A stretch of 64,000 bases of DNA, from contig NZ_CP064338.1 in the NCBI RefSeq assembly GCF_015476235.1, forward strand, positions 3,782,001 to 3,846,000. Direction: 5' to 3'. Origin of the DNA: Caldimonas thermodepolymerans. GTDB lineage: Bacteria > Pseudomonadota > Gammaproteobacteria > Burkholderiales > Burkholderiaceae_C. Numbering within the stretch: position 1 is the first letter of the stretch; each line of letters begins with the position of its first letter. The notes beneath the pieces were generated by a model. It made no database searches. It was not told the DNA's origin and saw only the letters and a program-made list of their open reading frames with translations. Position numbers and translations under genes: made by a program. Shown in pieces: positions 17,390 through 24,674 of the stretch.

Positions 17390-17448
17390 CCTAACGCTTG
17401 AATTAAGCCGCGCCGCGAAGCGGCGTCGGCTTGAATGAATTGTTAGAC
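17390..17448 (-). other. attC site (aadA-type 59-base element) of the AbiTii cassette
   Basis: The segment runs from CCTAACG to GTTAGAC with the palindromic core AAGCCGCGCCGCGAAGCGGC in between. It is nearly identical to the attC at 18388-18447. It directly follows the stop of the AbiTii-domain gene (17450) in the cassette reading direction. Sharing one attC type suggests that this cassette and aadA come from related integrons. Confidence 0.93.
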
Positions 17449-17449
17449 G

Positions 17450-18370
17450 TCATTTGAGGCCGTAGTACTTCAGGAGCGCTTCTTTGATAACGTCTGTAGC
17501 AACGGCCAATCCGACCTTCCAAGTGCCAGACCCTGCTTTCTTTAGGTTCTTAAGAAGCCACGCTTTAACTTTGGGTCCCATCGGCTCGGCAGGGCTTTCT
17601 GGTTTTTCCGTTGATGCCAGTTCCGCAAGTTCTTGCGCGTCAGCTGCGGAAATTCCTGCTTGCGTAAGGTACTGCGAAAGGGACTCTTTGTTGCCCGTGT
17701 CAATTGAAATCGTGACGGTCGCGCCGCTCTGTGCAGACACGGCGGTGTAGTTGCCATAGATGATCTGTTGCGCGATCTGCGTAGTGACGCCGGATGCATT
17801 TCCAGAAAGAACAGTGGATTCGCCTAGCGAAACCTCTGCAGCTCCAGGCACCGATTTCTCGATCTCGAGAGTCAGTTCTAGAACTCGATTGAGAACGGCA
17901 TGCCGAATTGCAGCCAGTGAGCCACGCGAGATAGTTCCAGTTACCGCATTGCACGCATAGTCCGGATAGATCTTTCCCTGCAGCAGGAGAATCAGATTGG
18001 CTGCCTCTATGGTGAATGTGCCAGATTTCTTTGAGCTAGCTAGCAGTTCGTCAACAGCGGCAATGCTCTCCCGCATTTCATAGTGCGTCCAACTTTTCCC
18101 TGCAAATTTCTCAATTAGGTAGGGAGAAATCGGAGCATTGTTAATGCCGGAGCCGAACGGCCCAGAGAACGTGCCCTTGTAGCTAACGCCCAGGACTCTA
18201 TAGTCAGGAACTTCTACTCCGCTCGGGTAGCCTTCCGATTCGTGTTTTACCCAATCTGCCAGCGGCTGGCTACCGAGGCGAGCAGCCAACATTCTGAGCT
18301 TTAGCAGAATTGGAGCGATATCAGATTGGTCGTGCAGTACTGCGCTCTGTATATCTAGCAGCAAGCCCAT
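17450..18370 (-). CDS. AbiTii-domain protein, likely abortive-infection phage defence, in an integron cassette
   Basis: The protein has 306 residues. The start at ATG 18370 follows GGGGACA. A TTG at 18382 would add four residues. The first 90 residues (MGLLLDIQSAV..., L-R-M-L-A-A-R-L-G, W-V-K-H-E-S-E-G-Y, V-P-D-Y-R-V-L-G-V) match the AbiTii domain seen at the start of abortive-infection proteins. The middle (about 95-200) is helical with L-L-L-Q-G-K-I-Y. The C-terminal 90 residues carry a Ser/Asp-rich strand region (T-V-T-I-S-I-D-T-G-N-K-E) and end in K-Y-Y-G-L-K. No nuclease or toxin motif is visible. It is a complete cassette behind aadA, and I infer a defence role from the domain. Confidence 0.8.
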   Translation of the reverse strand: MGLLLDIQSAVLHDQSDIAPILLKLRMLAARLGSQPLADWVKHESEGYPSGVEVPDYRVLGVSYKGTFSGPFGSGINNAPISPYLIEKFAGKSWTHYEMRESIAAVDELLASSKKSGTFTIEAANLILLLQGKIYPDYACNAVTGTISRGSLAAIRHAVLNRVLELTLEIEKSVPGAAEVSLGESTVLSGNASGVTTQIAQQIIYGNYTAVSAQSGATVTISIDTGNKESLSQYLTQAGISAADAQELAELASTEKPESPAEPMGPKVKAWLLKNLKKAGSGTWKVGLAVATDVIKEALLKYYGLK

Positions 18371-18387
18371 GACTGTCCCCAAATGAC

Positions 18388-18447
18388 GTCTAACGCCTGA
18401 ATTAAGCCGCGCCGCGAAGCGGCGTCGGCTTGAATGAATTGTTAGAC
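18388..18447 (-). other. attC site (59-base element) of the aadA cassette
   Basis: Bounded by GTCTAAC and GTTAGAC with the well-known aadA-type core palindrome. The aadA reading frame runs into it and terminates at 18402, so the site itself encodes the last residues of the protein. Confidence 0.95.
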
Positions 18448-19247
18448 ATCACTGGCATGGCACTAAGCAATTTAGTGGCTTCATGTTTCACGAAGTGAAC
18501 GAACGCCGCCAACTGATCCGCGCGTGAGGCCAAGCAATCTTCTCCTTGTCCAAGATAAGCCTGCCGGGCTTCAAGCAGTACGGGCTTATGTTGATCTGGC
18601 AGACGCTCCATTGCCCAGTTGGCAACGATATCCTTCGGTGCGATCTTGCCGGTTGCTGCGCTGTACCAAATGCGAGACAAGGTAAGCACTACATTCCGCT
18701 CATCGCCTTCCCAATCCGGCTGCGAATTCCATAGTTTCAGAGTGTCGCTCAATGCCTTGAATAGATCGCCTTCCGGAACTGGGTTAAAGAAATCCTCTGC
18801 GGCCGAACCTGCCAATGCAAGGCTATGCTGCCTTACTTTAGTTAGCAGAATAGCCAGATCAACATCGGTTGTGGCGGGCTCGAAGATGCCCGCAAGAATG
18901 TCCTTACGCTGCCACTCCCCGAATTGCAGTTCCCGTCTGGCCGGATAACGCCAAGGGACAACATCACCATGCACGACGATGGTAACTTCCAAGGCGCGGA
19001 GAGCCTCACTTTGGCCAGGGGAGGCAGAAATTTCCAAGAGATCTACGACCAGGGCTTGTCGGACAGTCTCATCGAGCCGTGCAGCCACAGTAACCAGCAA
19101 ATCAATATCACTGTATGGCTTCAGGCCACCGTCCAGTGCAGAGCCGTACAAATGCACGGCCAGCAACGTTGATTCCAGATGACGCTCGATGGCGTTGAGA
19201 GCCAGTGATAGCTGTACCGAAATCTCGGCGGGTACTGCGTTACTCAT
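18402..19247 (-). CDS. aadA: Aminoglycoside 3''-nucleotidyltransferase (streptomycin/spectinomycin resistance), integron cassette
   Basis: The 281-residue protein begins MSNAVPAEISVQLSLALNAI. It has the nucleotidyltransferase motif H-L-Y-G-S-A-L-D-G-G-L-K-P-Y-S-D-I-D-L-L with its metal-binding aspartates, then W-R-Y-P-A and L-T-L-S-R-I-W-Y. It adenylylates the 3'' hydroxyl of streptomycin and the 9 hydroxyl of spectinomycin. It belongs to the aadA6/aadA10/aadA11-like branch by its N-terminus, though I cannot fix the allele. The last residues (S-F-K-P-T-P-L-R-G-A-A) are translated from the attC site. The gene starts a few bases after the attI-like core, so it is the first cassette of the array and well placed for expression from an integron promoter. 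Confidence 0.95.
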   Translation of the reverse strand: MSNAVPAEISVQLSLALNAIERHLESTLLAVHLYGSALDGGLKPYSDIDLLVTVAARLDETVRQALVVDLLEISASPGQSEALRALEVTIVVHGDVVPWRYPARRELQFGEWQRKDILAGIFEPATTDVDLAILLTKVRQHSLALAGSAAEDFFNPVPEGDLFKALSDTLKLWNSQPDWEGDERNVVLTLSRIWYSAATGKIAPKDIVANWAMERLPDQHKPVLLEARQAYLGQGEDCLASRADQLAAFVHFVKHEATKLLSAMPVMSNNSFKPTPLRGAA

Positions 19248-19250
19248 GAT

Positions 19251-19312
19251 GTCTAACGTGTTATAGGGAGCAAAACTGCTGCATAACACCGACGGCTGTC
19301 TCCCTAACACCG
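19251..19312 (-). other. attI-like recombination site in front of aadA
   Basis: Reading leftwards, the segment contains GTTATGCAGCAG and ends in the core GTTAGAC directly before the aadA start, which parallels the arrangement of attI1 (GTTACGCAGCAG and a terminal GTTAGRY core). I cannot assign an integron class. No integrase reading frame is present on either side; the DNA to the right (19313-19465) is short and leads straight into a plasmid replication-gene relic. Confidence 0.65.
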
Positions 19313-19465
19313 GCGGCTCGATCGGGCGTAAAGCCGCGCCCAGCCTGCGTTTCCAGGCATTGACTGGATGTTTGTACAGTACTAAATTTCATGCAAATTG
19401 GCGCAACGTTCGTACCACGCACTTTGCCTGTGCGCGCGGGCGTGGGCAATCCCCCCCGAAAGGGG

Positions 19466-19855
19466 CTACCGCAGAGCCGGTGCAGCGTCTCGATCTTGAT
19501 CGGGAACGGCTTGGCGTGGCTGGCGTAGAAGCCATGCAGCCACTGCGCGAGCTGGTGGCCGTCCAGCGCATGGCGCACGGCCCATTCCACCTGCGTGAAC
19601 TGGTCGGCGGCGAACAGCGGGCGCAGCTTCTCGTCCAGCTCGATGACCCACTCCTGCGTTTCCTCGTCCTTCGCCGCGAAGCGAATCAGGCCGCCGATGT
19701 AGGTGAGCGGCCCTGCTTGACGGTCACGGCATTGGCTACAAGCCGCTCGATGCGCGTTTGCAGGGTCGCCCGGTTCTTGCCGGTGTCGGTCTTGCCCATG
19801 AGCTTCAGTAGGGCGTAGGACGTGACGCGGCACCGACTGCCCAGCTCCTGAGTCA
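19466..19855 (-). pseudogene. Relic of a plasmid TrfA-type replication initiator, truncated at both ends and frameshifted
   Basis: In two leftward frames the translation reads L-M-G-K-T-D-T-G-K-N-R-A-T-L-Q-T-R-I-E-R-L-V, then Y-I-G-G-L-I-R-F-A-A-K-D-E-E-T, and then Q-W-L-H-G-F-Y-A-S-H...T-L-H-R-L-C-G. The last motif is characteristic of TrfA-like initiators of IncP-type plasmids. The frames switch near 19708-19714, where one C appears to be missing from a GGCCCG run. The N-terminal side is cut by the IS5-family element at 19856 and the C-terminal side ends at about 19466 against integron sequence. It shows that the surrounding segment came from a plasmid. Confidence 0.75.
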
Positions 19856-21440
19856 GCCCTGCAAAACGCCCTGAAGCCGCATGGACACTGAGTTGGTGAG
19901 GTGATGTTGCGGGGTTGGAACTCCCGAAGATGAATCGGCTCGATGCGAATTTCTGGGAGTTTGGAGACGGATTTCGATGAGCACGCCGGACTTTTTCCGC
20001 GCCCGACTGGACCAGATGATCGACCTGCGCCACCCGCTGGCGGTGCTGGCCACGCGCATGCCGTGGCAGCAGATCGAAGCGAGCGTGGCGCCGCTGCTGG
20101 CGCGCAAGGACCGGCGCGGGCGCAGCATCGAAGGTGCAGACCTGTTCGGCCCCACGCTGCAGGTGGTCGGCGCAGGCGTGAGCGCGGCAGGCCGCCCGCG
20201 CCTGGCGATCCGCTTGATGGTGTCGCTGCTGTACCTGAAGCATGCCTATGGCCTGAGCGACGAGGCCGTGGTCGAGCGCTGGGCCGAGAACGTGGTGTGG
20301 CAGTTCTTCAGCGGGCAGGAGTACTACGAGCCGCGCCTGCCGTGCGATGCCACGCAGATCGGGCGCTTCAGGCGGGTGCTGGGCGAGGCCGGCGTGGAGG
20401 AGTTGCTGGCCAAGACGATCGAGGCGGCCGTGCAGATGCAGGCGGTGCGCAAGAGCGAACTGCAGCGGGTGATCGTGGACACCACGGTGCAGGAGAAGGC
20501 GGTGGCCTATCCCACCGACAGCCGGCTGCTGGAAGTGGCGCGGGCCAAGGCGGTGCAACTGGCGCAGCGCGCCGGGCTGCGGCTGAAGCAGACCTTCGAG
20601 CGCGAGGGCCGCAGCCTGCGCCGGCGTGCCGGCGGCTATGCGCACGCCAAGCAGTTCAAGCGGCTGCGCCGGGTGCTCAAGCGCCAGCGCACCGTGCTCG
20701 GGCGCGTGCTGCGCGACGTGCAACGCCGCCTGCTGGCAGCGCCGCAAGACGTGCGTGATCGCCTGCAGCCATGGCTGGATCGCGCCGAGCGCATCCGCTC
20801 GCAGCGCCCCAAGGACAAGCACAAGCTGTACGCGCTGCATGCGCCGGAGGTCGAGTGCATCGGCAAGGGCAAGGCCCGCCAGCCCTACGAGTTCGGCGTG
20901 AAGGTCAGCGTGGCCGTCACGGCCAAACAGGGCTTGATGGTCGGTGCGCGCAGCCTGCCGGGCAACCCCTACGACGGCCACACGCTGGCCGAGCAACTGG
21001 AGCAGACCACCGTCTTGCTGCAGGACCTGGGCGTCAAGCCGCACACGGCCATCGTCGACCTGGGCTACCGGGGGGCGGATGCCGACATTGGCGCGGTGAC
21101 ATTGATCCATCGCGGCAAGAGCCGCTCGCTCACGCGCAGCCAGCGGCGCTGGCTGAAGCGGCGTCAGGCGGTCGAGCCGGCCATCGGGCATGCCAAGCAC
21201 GATCACGGCATGAAGCGCTGCTGGCTCAAGGGCGCTGAGGGTGACGCGCTGCATGCGGTGTTGTGCGCAGCCGGCTTCAACATCCGCTGGCTGCTGCGTG
21301 CCATCGCCCGGCGGGGCATTGCTCCAGCCTTTTTGCGCTCGCTTTGGCTGCTGTCAGCGCTCGCAGCGTCCGCGAGTCGACTCGCTACTCTTGCACGTCC
21401 GGCGCTTCTCGTCGGCGCCGCGAGATGAATTTTGCAGGGC
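19856..21440 (+). mobile_element. Complete IS5-family insertion sequence
   Basis: The element is 1585 bp with short terminal inverted repeats: GCCCTGCAAAA at the left (19856-19866) and TTTTGCAGGGC at the right (21430-21440). It encodes one transposase. The immediate flanks (GTCA on the left, CGAC on the right) do not form a direct repeat, so one side has probably been rearranged since insertion. A second, truncated copy of the left end lies at 16587-16775. Confidence 0.88.
19977..21428 (+). CDS. IS5-family transposase
   Basis: The protein has 483 residues. It has an N-terminal DUF772-type domain (about 45-130, with L-F-G-P-T-L-Q-V and I-R-L-M-V-S-L-L-Y-L-K-H). The DDE catalytic domain has its first aspartate in V-I-V-D-T-T-V (near 164), its second in A-I-V-D-L-G-Y-R-G (near 360) and its glutamate in V-E-P-A-I-G-H-A-K-H-D. 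The frame is intact and ends 12 bases before the right end of the element. It catalyses cut-and-paste movement of the element. The C-terminal 40 residues are hydrophobic and of low complexity. Confidence 0.93.
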   Translation: MSTPDFFRARLDQMIDLRHPLAVLATRMPWQQIEASVAPLLARKDRRGRSIEGADLFGPTLQVVGAGVSAAGRPRLAIRLMVSLLYLKHAYGLSDEAVVERWAENVVWQFFSGQEYYEPRLPCDATQIGRFRRVLGEAGVEELLAKTIEAAVQMQAVRKSELQRVIVDTTVQEKAVAYPTDSRLLEVARAKAVQLAQRAGLRLKQTFEREGRSLRRRAGGYAHAKQFKRLRRVLKRQRTVLGRVLRDVQRRLLAAPQDVRDRLQPWLDRAERIRSQRPKDKHKLYALHAPEVECIGKGKARQPYEFGVKVSVAVTAKQGLMVGARSLPGNPYDGHTLAEQLEQTTVLLQDLGVKPHTAIVDLGYRGADADIGAVTLIHRGKSRSLTRSQRRWLKRRQAVEPAIGHAKHDHGMKRCWLKGAEGDALHAVLCAAGFNIRWLLRAIARRGIAPAFLRSLWLLSALAASASRLATLARPALLVGAAR

Positions 21441-21861
21441 CGACTACGTCGCTGTTCCGACGGACGCCAGGCTCGACCGTCTCGCCCCACACGAGCGCCT
21501 GTACATCGGCACCCAGACCCAGGACCTCATGTTCCGTGGCGACGGCCTCGCCGGCGACAACTTCCACCACGCAGACATGCGGCGAGGGCGAGGAGCCGAC
21601 AACCTGGAGGCCTACCTGCGCCACGACGGCGAGGTGAAGGTCTACCGCATCGCGACCATCGACATCCACGCCCTCGCGAAGGCGGATCCCGAGCTGCACC
21701 TGCTCCATCTGCTGATGCAGCAGCCGCTCCCGCGCCGTGCCCACCAGGGCTGGTGGCTGGAGCAATACGTCCTTCACCACGAGCATCCCTCGTGGCGCTG
21801 GAACCAGCAGGGCGCGGCTTCGAGCGTGGCGAGATGGCTGTCCAACCCGCCCCCTCCCTGA
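21441..21861 (+). pseudogene. C-terminal fragment of an unidentified gene, cut by the IS5-family element
   Basis: The frame is open through the element's right end and continues as about 140 residues. It includes H-E-R-L-Y-I-G-T-Q-T-Q-D-L-M-F-R-G-D-G, N-L-E-A-Y-L-R-H-D-G-E-V-K-V-Y-R-I and W-R-W-N-Q-Q. Third-position GC is chromosomal in character, so it was a real gene; its start is missing. I do not recognise the family. The start of the gene is not visible on the other side of the mobile region. Confidence 0.5.
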
Positions 21862-21975
21862 AGGGAGCCTTTCCGCTTCCCGGAGCCGCGTGAAGCCTGC
21901 GCGGCGGGCCGGGCCCGGCCTGGGGTCGGGTTACAGTGCGAAGGTTTTGCTGCACAGGCTTTCCGGGTACTTCAC

Positions 21976-22413
21976 ATGAGAACCAAGCACTGGGCCGCAC
22001 CGCTGGTGGCCGCGGCCACTGCCCTGATGTGCCATGCGGCCCAAGCGCAGATGCACATGGTGGTCGAGGCGACGGCCAAGGATGTCATCGGCAGCCGGCT
22101 GGCCTTCGCGGTCAAGGAGCGGGTCCGGACCTCGGCCGGCTTCAAGCTGGTCGGCACGCGCGAGGACGCGCTGTTTCGCATGTCCCTCGTGACGCTGGAC
22201 GACAAGGGCGGCTACTTCACGGTCTACTCGGCAGTGTTCTCGGCCTGGCAGCCGCAGACCGGCACCTGGACCTACCTCGACAACCTCGTCGGCACCTGCG
22301 GCACCAGCCGCATCGCCGAATGCGCCGACAGCCTGGTGGCCAGTGCCGACCAGGTGGCGGAAGAGCCACGGGCGTTCTACCGGGCCTACTTCAGCAAGGA
22401 AGGCCGCCGGTAA
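21976..22413 (+). CDS. Exported protein of unknown function, 145 residues
   Basis: It begins with a clear signal peptide ([20 protein letters not shown], cleavage near A-A-Q-A-Q). The mature part has a strand-rich core ([21 protein letters not shown]) and two cysteines in [11 protein letters not shown] that may form a disulfide. It is predicted periplasmic. I recognise no family. It stands alone between a gene remnant and the acetyltransferase at 22571. Confidence 0.65.
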   Translation: MRTKHWAAPLVAAATALMCHAAQAQMHMVVEATAKDVIGSRLAFAVKERVRTSAGFKLVGTREDALFRMSLVTLDDKGGYFTVYSAVFSAWQPQTGTWTYLDNLVGTCGTSRIAECADSLVASADQVAEEPRAFYRAYFSKEGRR

Positions 22414-22570
22414 GCGACCCGGTCGGCGGCGGCGCCAGCGGTCCGGCGCCGTGGCGGACCGCTGCATGGAGCGCCACGCACGCGCTCCATGGGCACCGCG
22501 CGCCGGTGCACGCAGGCGTAGCATGGCCCCACACGCTGCCGCGCCCGGCAGCCGCAACGAGGAGACGCCC

Positions 22571-23047
22571 ATGCCCGAGCCGCGCGACTTCGAGGTGCAG
22601 GTGCTCACGCGCCACGACGTCGGCACGATGCGCAGGATGCTCGCCCTGTTCGGCGAGGTGTTCGAGGACCGCAGGACCTACACCTCGGCCCAGCCCGACG
22701 ACCCGTACCTCGCCGCCCTGCTGGCCAGCCCCACCTTCATCGCGATCGCCGCGCGGCAGCAGGACGCGGTGATCGGCGGGCTGGCCGCCTACGTGCTGCC
22801 CAAGTTCGAGCAAGCCCGCAAGGAGGTCTACCTGTACGACCTGGCCGTGGCCGCCGCGCATCGCCGCCGGGGCGTGGCCACCGCGCTGATCGAGGCGTTG
22901 CGGCGCGTCGCGCGCGACATCGGCGCCTGGGTCATCTACGTGCAGGCCGACCGCGGGGACGACCCGGCGATCGCGCTGTACGGCCGGCTGGGCGTGCGGG
23001 AAGACGTGCTGCACTTCGACATCGCGCCCGCGGGAGGCGGGCACTGA
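22571..23047 (+). CDS. AAC(3)-I-like aminoglycoside N-acetyltransferase (GNAT fold)
   Basis: The protein has 158 residues. Its start follows GAGGAGACGCCC. It shows the hallmarks of AAC(3)-I gentamicin acetyltransferases: L-F-G-E-V-F-E-D near 25, [26 protein letters not shown], the acetyl-CoA motif [10 protein letters not shown], then [17 protein letters not shown] and a C-terminal H-F-D-I. Its codon use is fully chromosomal and it is not in a cassette, so this looks like a native gene related to the mobile resistance family. The predicted activity is acetylation at the 3-amino group of gentamicin-type drugs, unproven here. Confidence 0.87.
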   Translation: MPEPRDFEVQVLTRHDVGTMRRMLALFGEVFEDRRTYTSAQPDDPYLAALLASPTFIAIAARQQDAVIGGLAAYVLPKFEQARKEVYLYDLAVAAAHRRRGVATALIEALRRVARDIGAWVIYVQADRGDDPAIALYGRLGVREDVLHFDIAPAGGGH

Positions 23048-23139
23048 ATCCACCGGCCGTGGAGAGGCCCAGGGGGATAGCTCCTGGCTATCCCGGCGAT
23101 GCCTTGCACCCCGCCGCGTGCCCCGCGACACTGCCGGAC

Positions 23140-23487
23140 ATGCATTTCGTCTACGTCAAGGTCCCGCAGCGTCGGCACGCCACGCCCGACCTCGAGGACC
23201 TGCACAACGCGCTGCAGCTGGCGCTCGACCAGGCCCAGGCCGGCGGCATCCTCGGCTGGGGCACGTCGCTGCCTGCGGCCGAAGCGGCGGCAGGGGCACC
23301 GGGCAGCTTCCATCGCATCGACATCGAGCTGCAGGTGCTGCGCGAGGCGCTGTCCCGGCTCGGGGCGCCCGCCGGCACCGAGCTGCACTACACGCAGGAC
23401 GGCACGGCCTGGCAGCAGTCGCTCTCGGTGCAGGGCTGGAGCGCGCCCATGCCCGGCAGCGGCACGCACCGCCCGCCCGACCGCTGA
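23140..23487 (+). CDS. Conserved hypothetical protein, 115 residues
   Basis: It starts MHFVYVKVPQRRHATPDLED and is small and soluble. Notable segments are G-W-G-T-S-L-P, F-H-R-I-D-I-E-L-Q-V-L-R-E-A-L and G-T-E-L-H-Y-T-Q-D-G. The pattern of a beta strand, helix, strand repeat suggests a ferredoxin-like fold, but this is inference. An upstream in-frame ATG at 23059 would add 27 residues that look non-coding. It lies between the acetyltransferase and the DHFR-family gene, same strand. Confidence 0.6.
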   Translation: MHFVYVKVPQRRHATPDLEDLHNALQLALDQAQAGGILGWGTSLPAAEAAAGAPGSFHRIDIELQVLREALSRLGAPAGTELHYTQDGTAWQQSLSVQGWSAPMPGSGTHRPPDR

Positions 23488-23604
23488 CCGAGCGGGGTGG
23501 CCACCCCGGGGCGGGCGGGGGCGTTCGTGCAGCGCGGCCGGGGCCGACTACCATGCGCGACGCACCCGGTCGACTCGCACGCACGCCCGCGCGGCGCCCC
23601 GCCC

Positions 23605-24165
23605 ATGAAGACCCAGTACTACACCGCCACCAGCCTGGACGGGTTCCTCGCCACCGAGGACGACTCGCTCGACTGGCTGTTCCCGCTCGGCGACCTCAAC
23701 GCCTCCAGCTACCCCGAGTTCATCGCCGGCGTCGGCGCGCTCGCGATGGGCGCCTCGACCTACGAGTGGATGCTGCGCCATGCCGAGCGGGTGGCTGCCG
23801 AGGCGGGGGCGCCGTGGCCCTACACGCAGCCGGCCTGGGTGTTCACGCACCGCGAGCTGCCGCGCATCGACGGCGCGCAGCTGCACTTCGTGCAGGGCGA
23901 CGTGCGCGCGGTGCATGCGCAGATGCGCGCCCGCGCGGGCGGCCGGAACCTCTGGATCGTGGGCGGCGGCGACCTGGCCGGGCAGTTCCACGACGCGGGG
24001 CTGCTGGACGAACTGATCGTGCAGGTGGGCTCGGTCACGCTCGGGCGCGGCAAGCCGTTGTTCCCGCGCCGGCTGCCGAGCTCGACGCTGCGGCTGCAAT
24101 CGGTGCGGCAGCTCGGCACCGGCATGGTGGAACTGCGCTATCACGTGCACCGGGAAGGACGATGA
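23605..24165 (+). CDS. Dihydrofolate reductase-family protein (RibD C-terminal domain)
   Basis: The protein has 186 residues beginning MKTQYYTATSLDGFLATEDD, the usual opening of the RibD-C/DHFR superfamily. A central M-G-A-S-T-Y-E-W-M carries the nucleotide-contact region. The pattern L-W-I-V-G-G-G-D-L-A-G-Q near residue 118 is the glycine-rich NADPH-binding turn. Members reduce pterin- or pyrimidine-like rings; the actual substrate is unknown and classical DHFR residues are not all present. The start is chosen at 23605 because upstream sequence is low in coding signal. Confidence 0.85.
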   Translation: MKTQYYTATSLDGFLATEDDSLDWLFPLGDLNASSYPEFIAGVGALAMGASTYEWMLRHAERVAAEAGAPWPYTQPAWVFTHRELPRIDGAQLHFVQGDVRAVHAQMRARAGGRNLWIVGGGDLAGQFHDAGLLDELIVQVGSVTLGRGKPLFPRRLPSSTLRLQSVRQLGTGMVELRYHVHREGR

Positions 24166-24422
24166 CGACGCAGGCGATCCGCCGGGCGCTGGCGGTCGGC
24201 GTAGCCGTCGCCGGACGGCTGACCGCGCCGTCCCGGGATCCGGAGCACGACGCAGGGCTCGCCCGCCAGCCCACCCGGCTGCCCCTGCCGGGCACCCGGG
24301 CCGGCGGGGTGCTGGGCCTGCTGTCCGTCGTGGTGCGGCAACGCCGCGGCCGGGACGATCGGCGCGCCTTCTCATGGATTGAAAACGCACCCGGGATCCA
24401 GCGGGATTTTGGCCACCGTTGA
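24162..24422 (+). CDS. Possible small protein overlapping the DHFR-family stop
   Basis: An ATG overlaps the preceding stop by 4 bases (ATGA) and opens an 86-residue frame rich in Arg and Gly, beginning MTTQAIRRALAVGVAVAGRL. The overlap fits translational coupling, but composition is uninformative and no domain is seen. It may equally be chance. Confidence 0.25.
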   Translation: MTTQAIRRALAVGVAVAGRLTAPSRDPEHDAGLARQPTRLPLPGTRAGGVLGLLSVVVRQRRGRDDRRAFSWIENAPGIQRDFGHR

Positions 24423-24674
24423 GGTGTTTTTCACCGAAAAAGCGCTGGAAAACCCCTAGTGTCACGCCGCGCCATCCGTCCTACAGTCTCGTCACTCGCA
24501 GCGGGCGCACCTTACAAACGGTGACCGGGCCCGCGATGGGGCGGGGACTGAGGAGACACAGAAAACCAGAACAGACTGCGTGACCGAATAACGAATGTCA
24601 CAATTCACGGGCGCTGGCCACAAGCCAGCGCCCTTTGCTTTTGCCCTCGCCTTTTCCGTCCCGCCTTTTCTCCC
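24423..24674 (+). ncRNA. Gene-free stretch ending in a terminator; possible small RNA or leader of the TSUP gene
   Basis: About 190 bases of non-coding sequence (24423-24608) end in an excellent intrinsic-terminator hairpin at 24609-24633. The hairpin lies 40 bases before the start of the permease gene. This layout fits a free-standing small RNA, or a cis-acting leader with premature termination. I could not match it to 6S RNA or to a known riboswitch family by eye, and no confident -35/-10 pair was found. Confidence 0.3.
24609..24640 (+). terminator. Intrinsic terminator
   Basis: GGGCGCTGGC and GCCAGCGCCC form a perfect 10-bp GC-rich stem with a 5-base loop (CACAA), followed by TTTGCTTTT. 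It ends a transcript coming from the left or acts as an attenuator before 24675. Confidence 0.8.

Noticed and set aside
19313..19465. Integron integrase gene expected next to the attI-like site
   Set aside because: No frame longer than a few codons shows tyrosine-recombinase motifs; the site leads straight to a plasmid replication relic.
24423..24608. 6S RNA or metal riboswitch before the TSUP gene
   Set aside because: No recognisable consensus; kept only as a low-confidence leader or small RNA.
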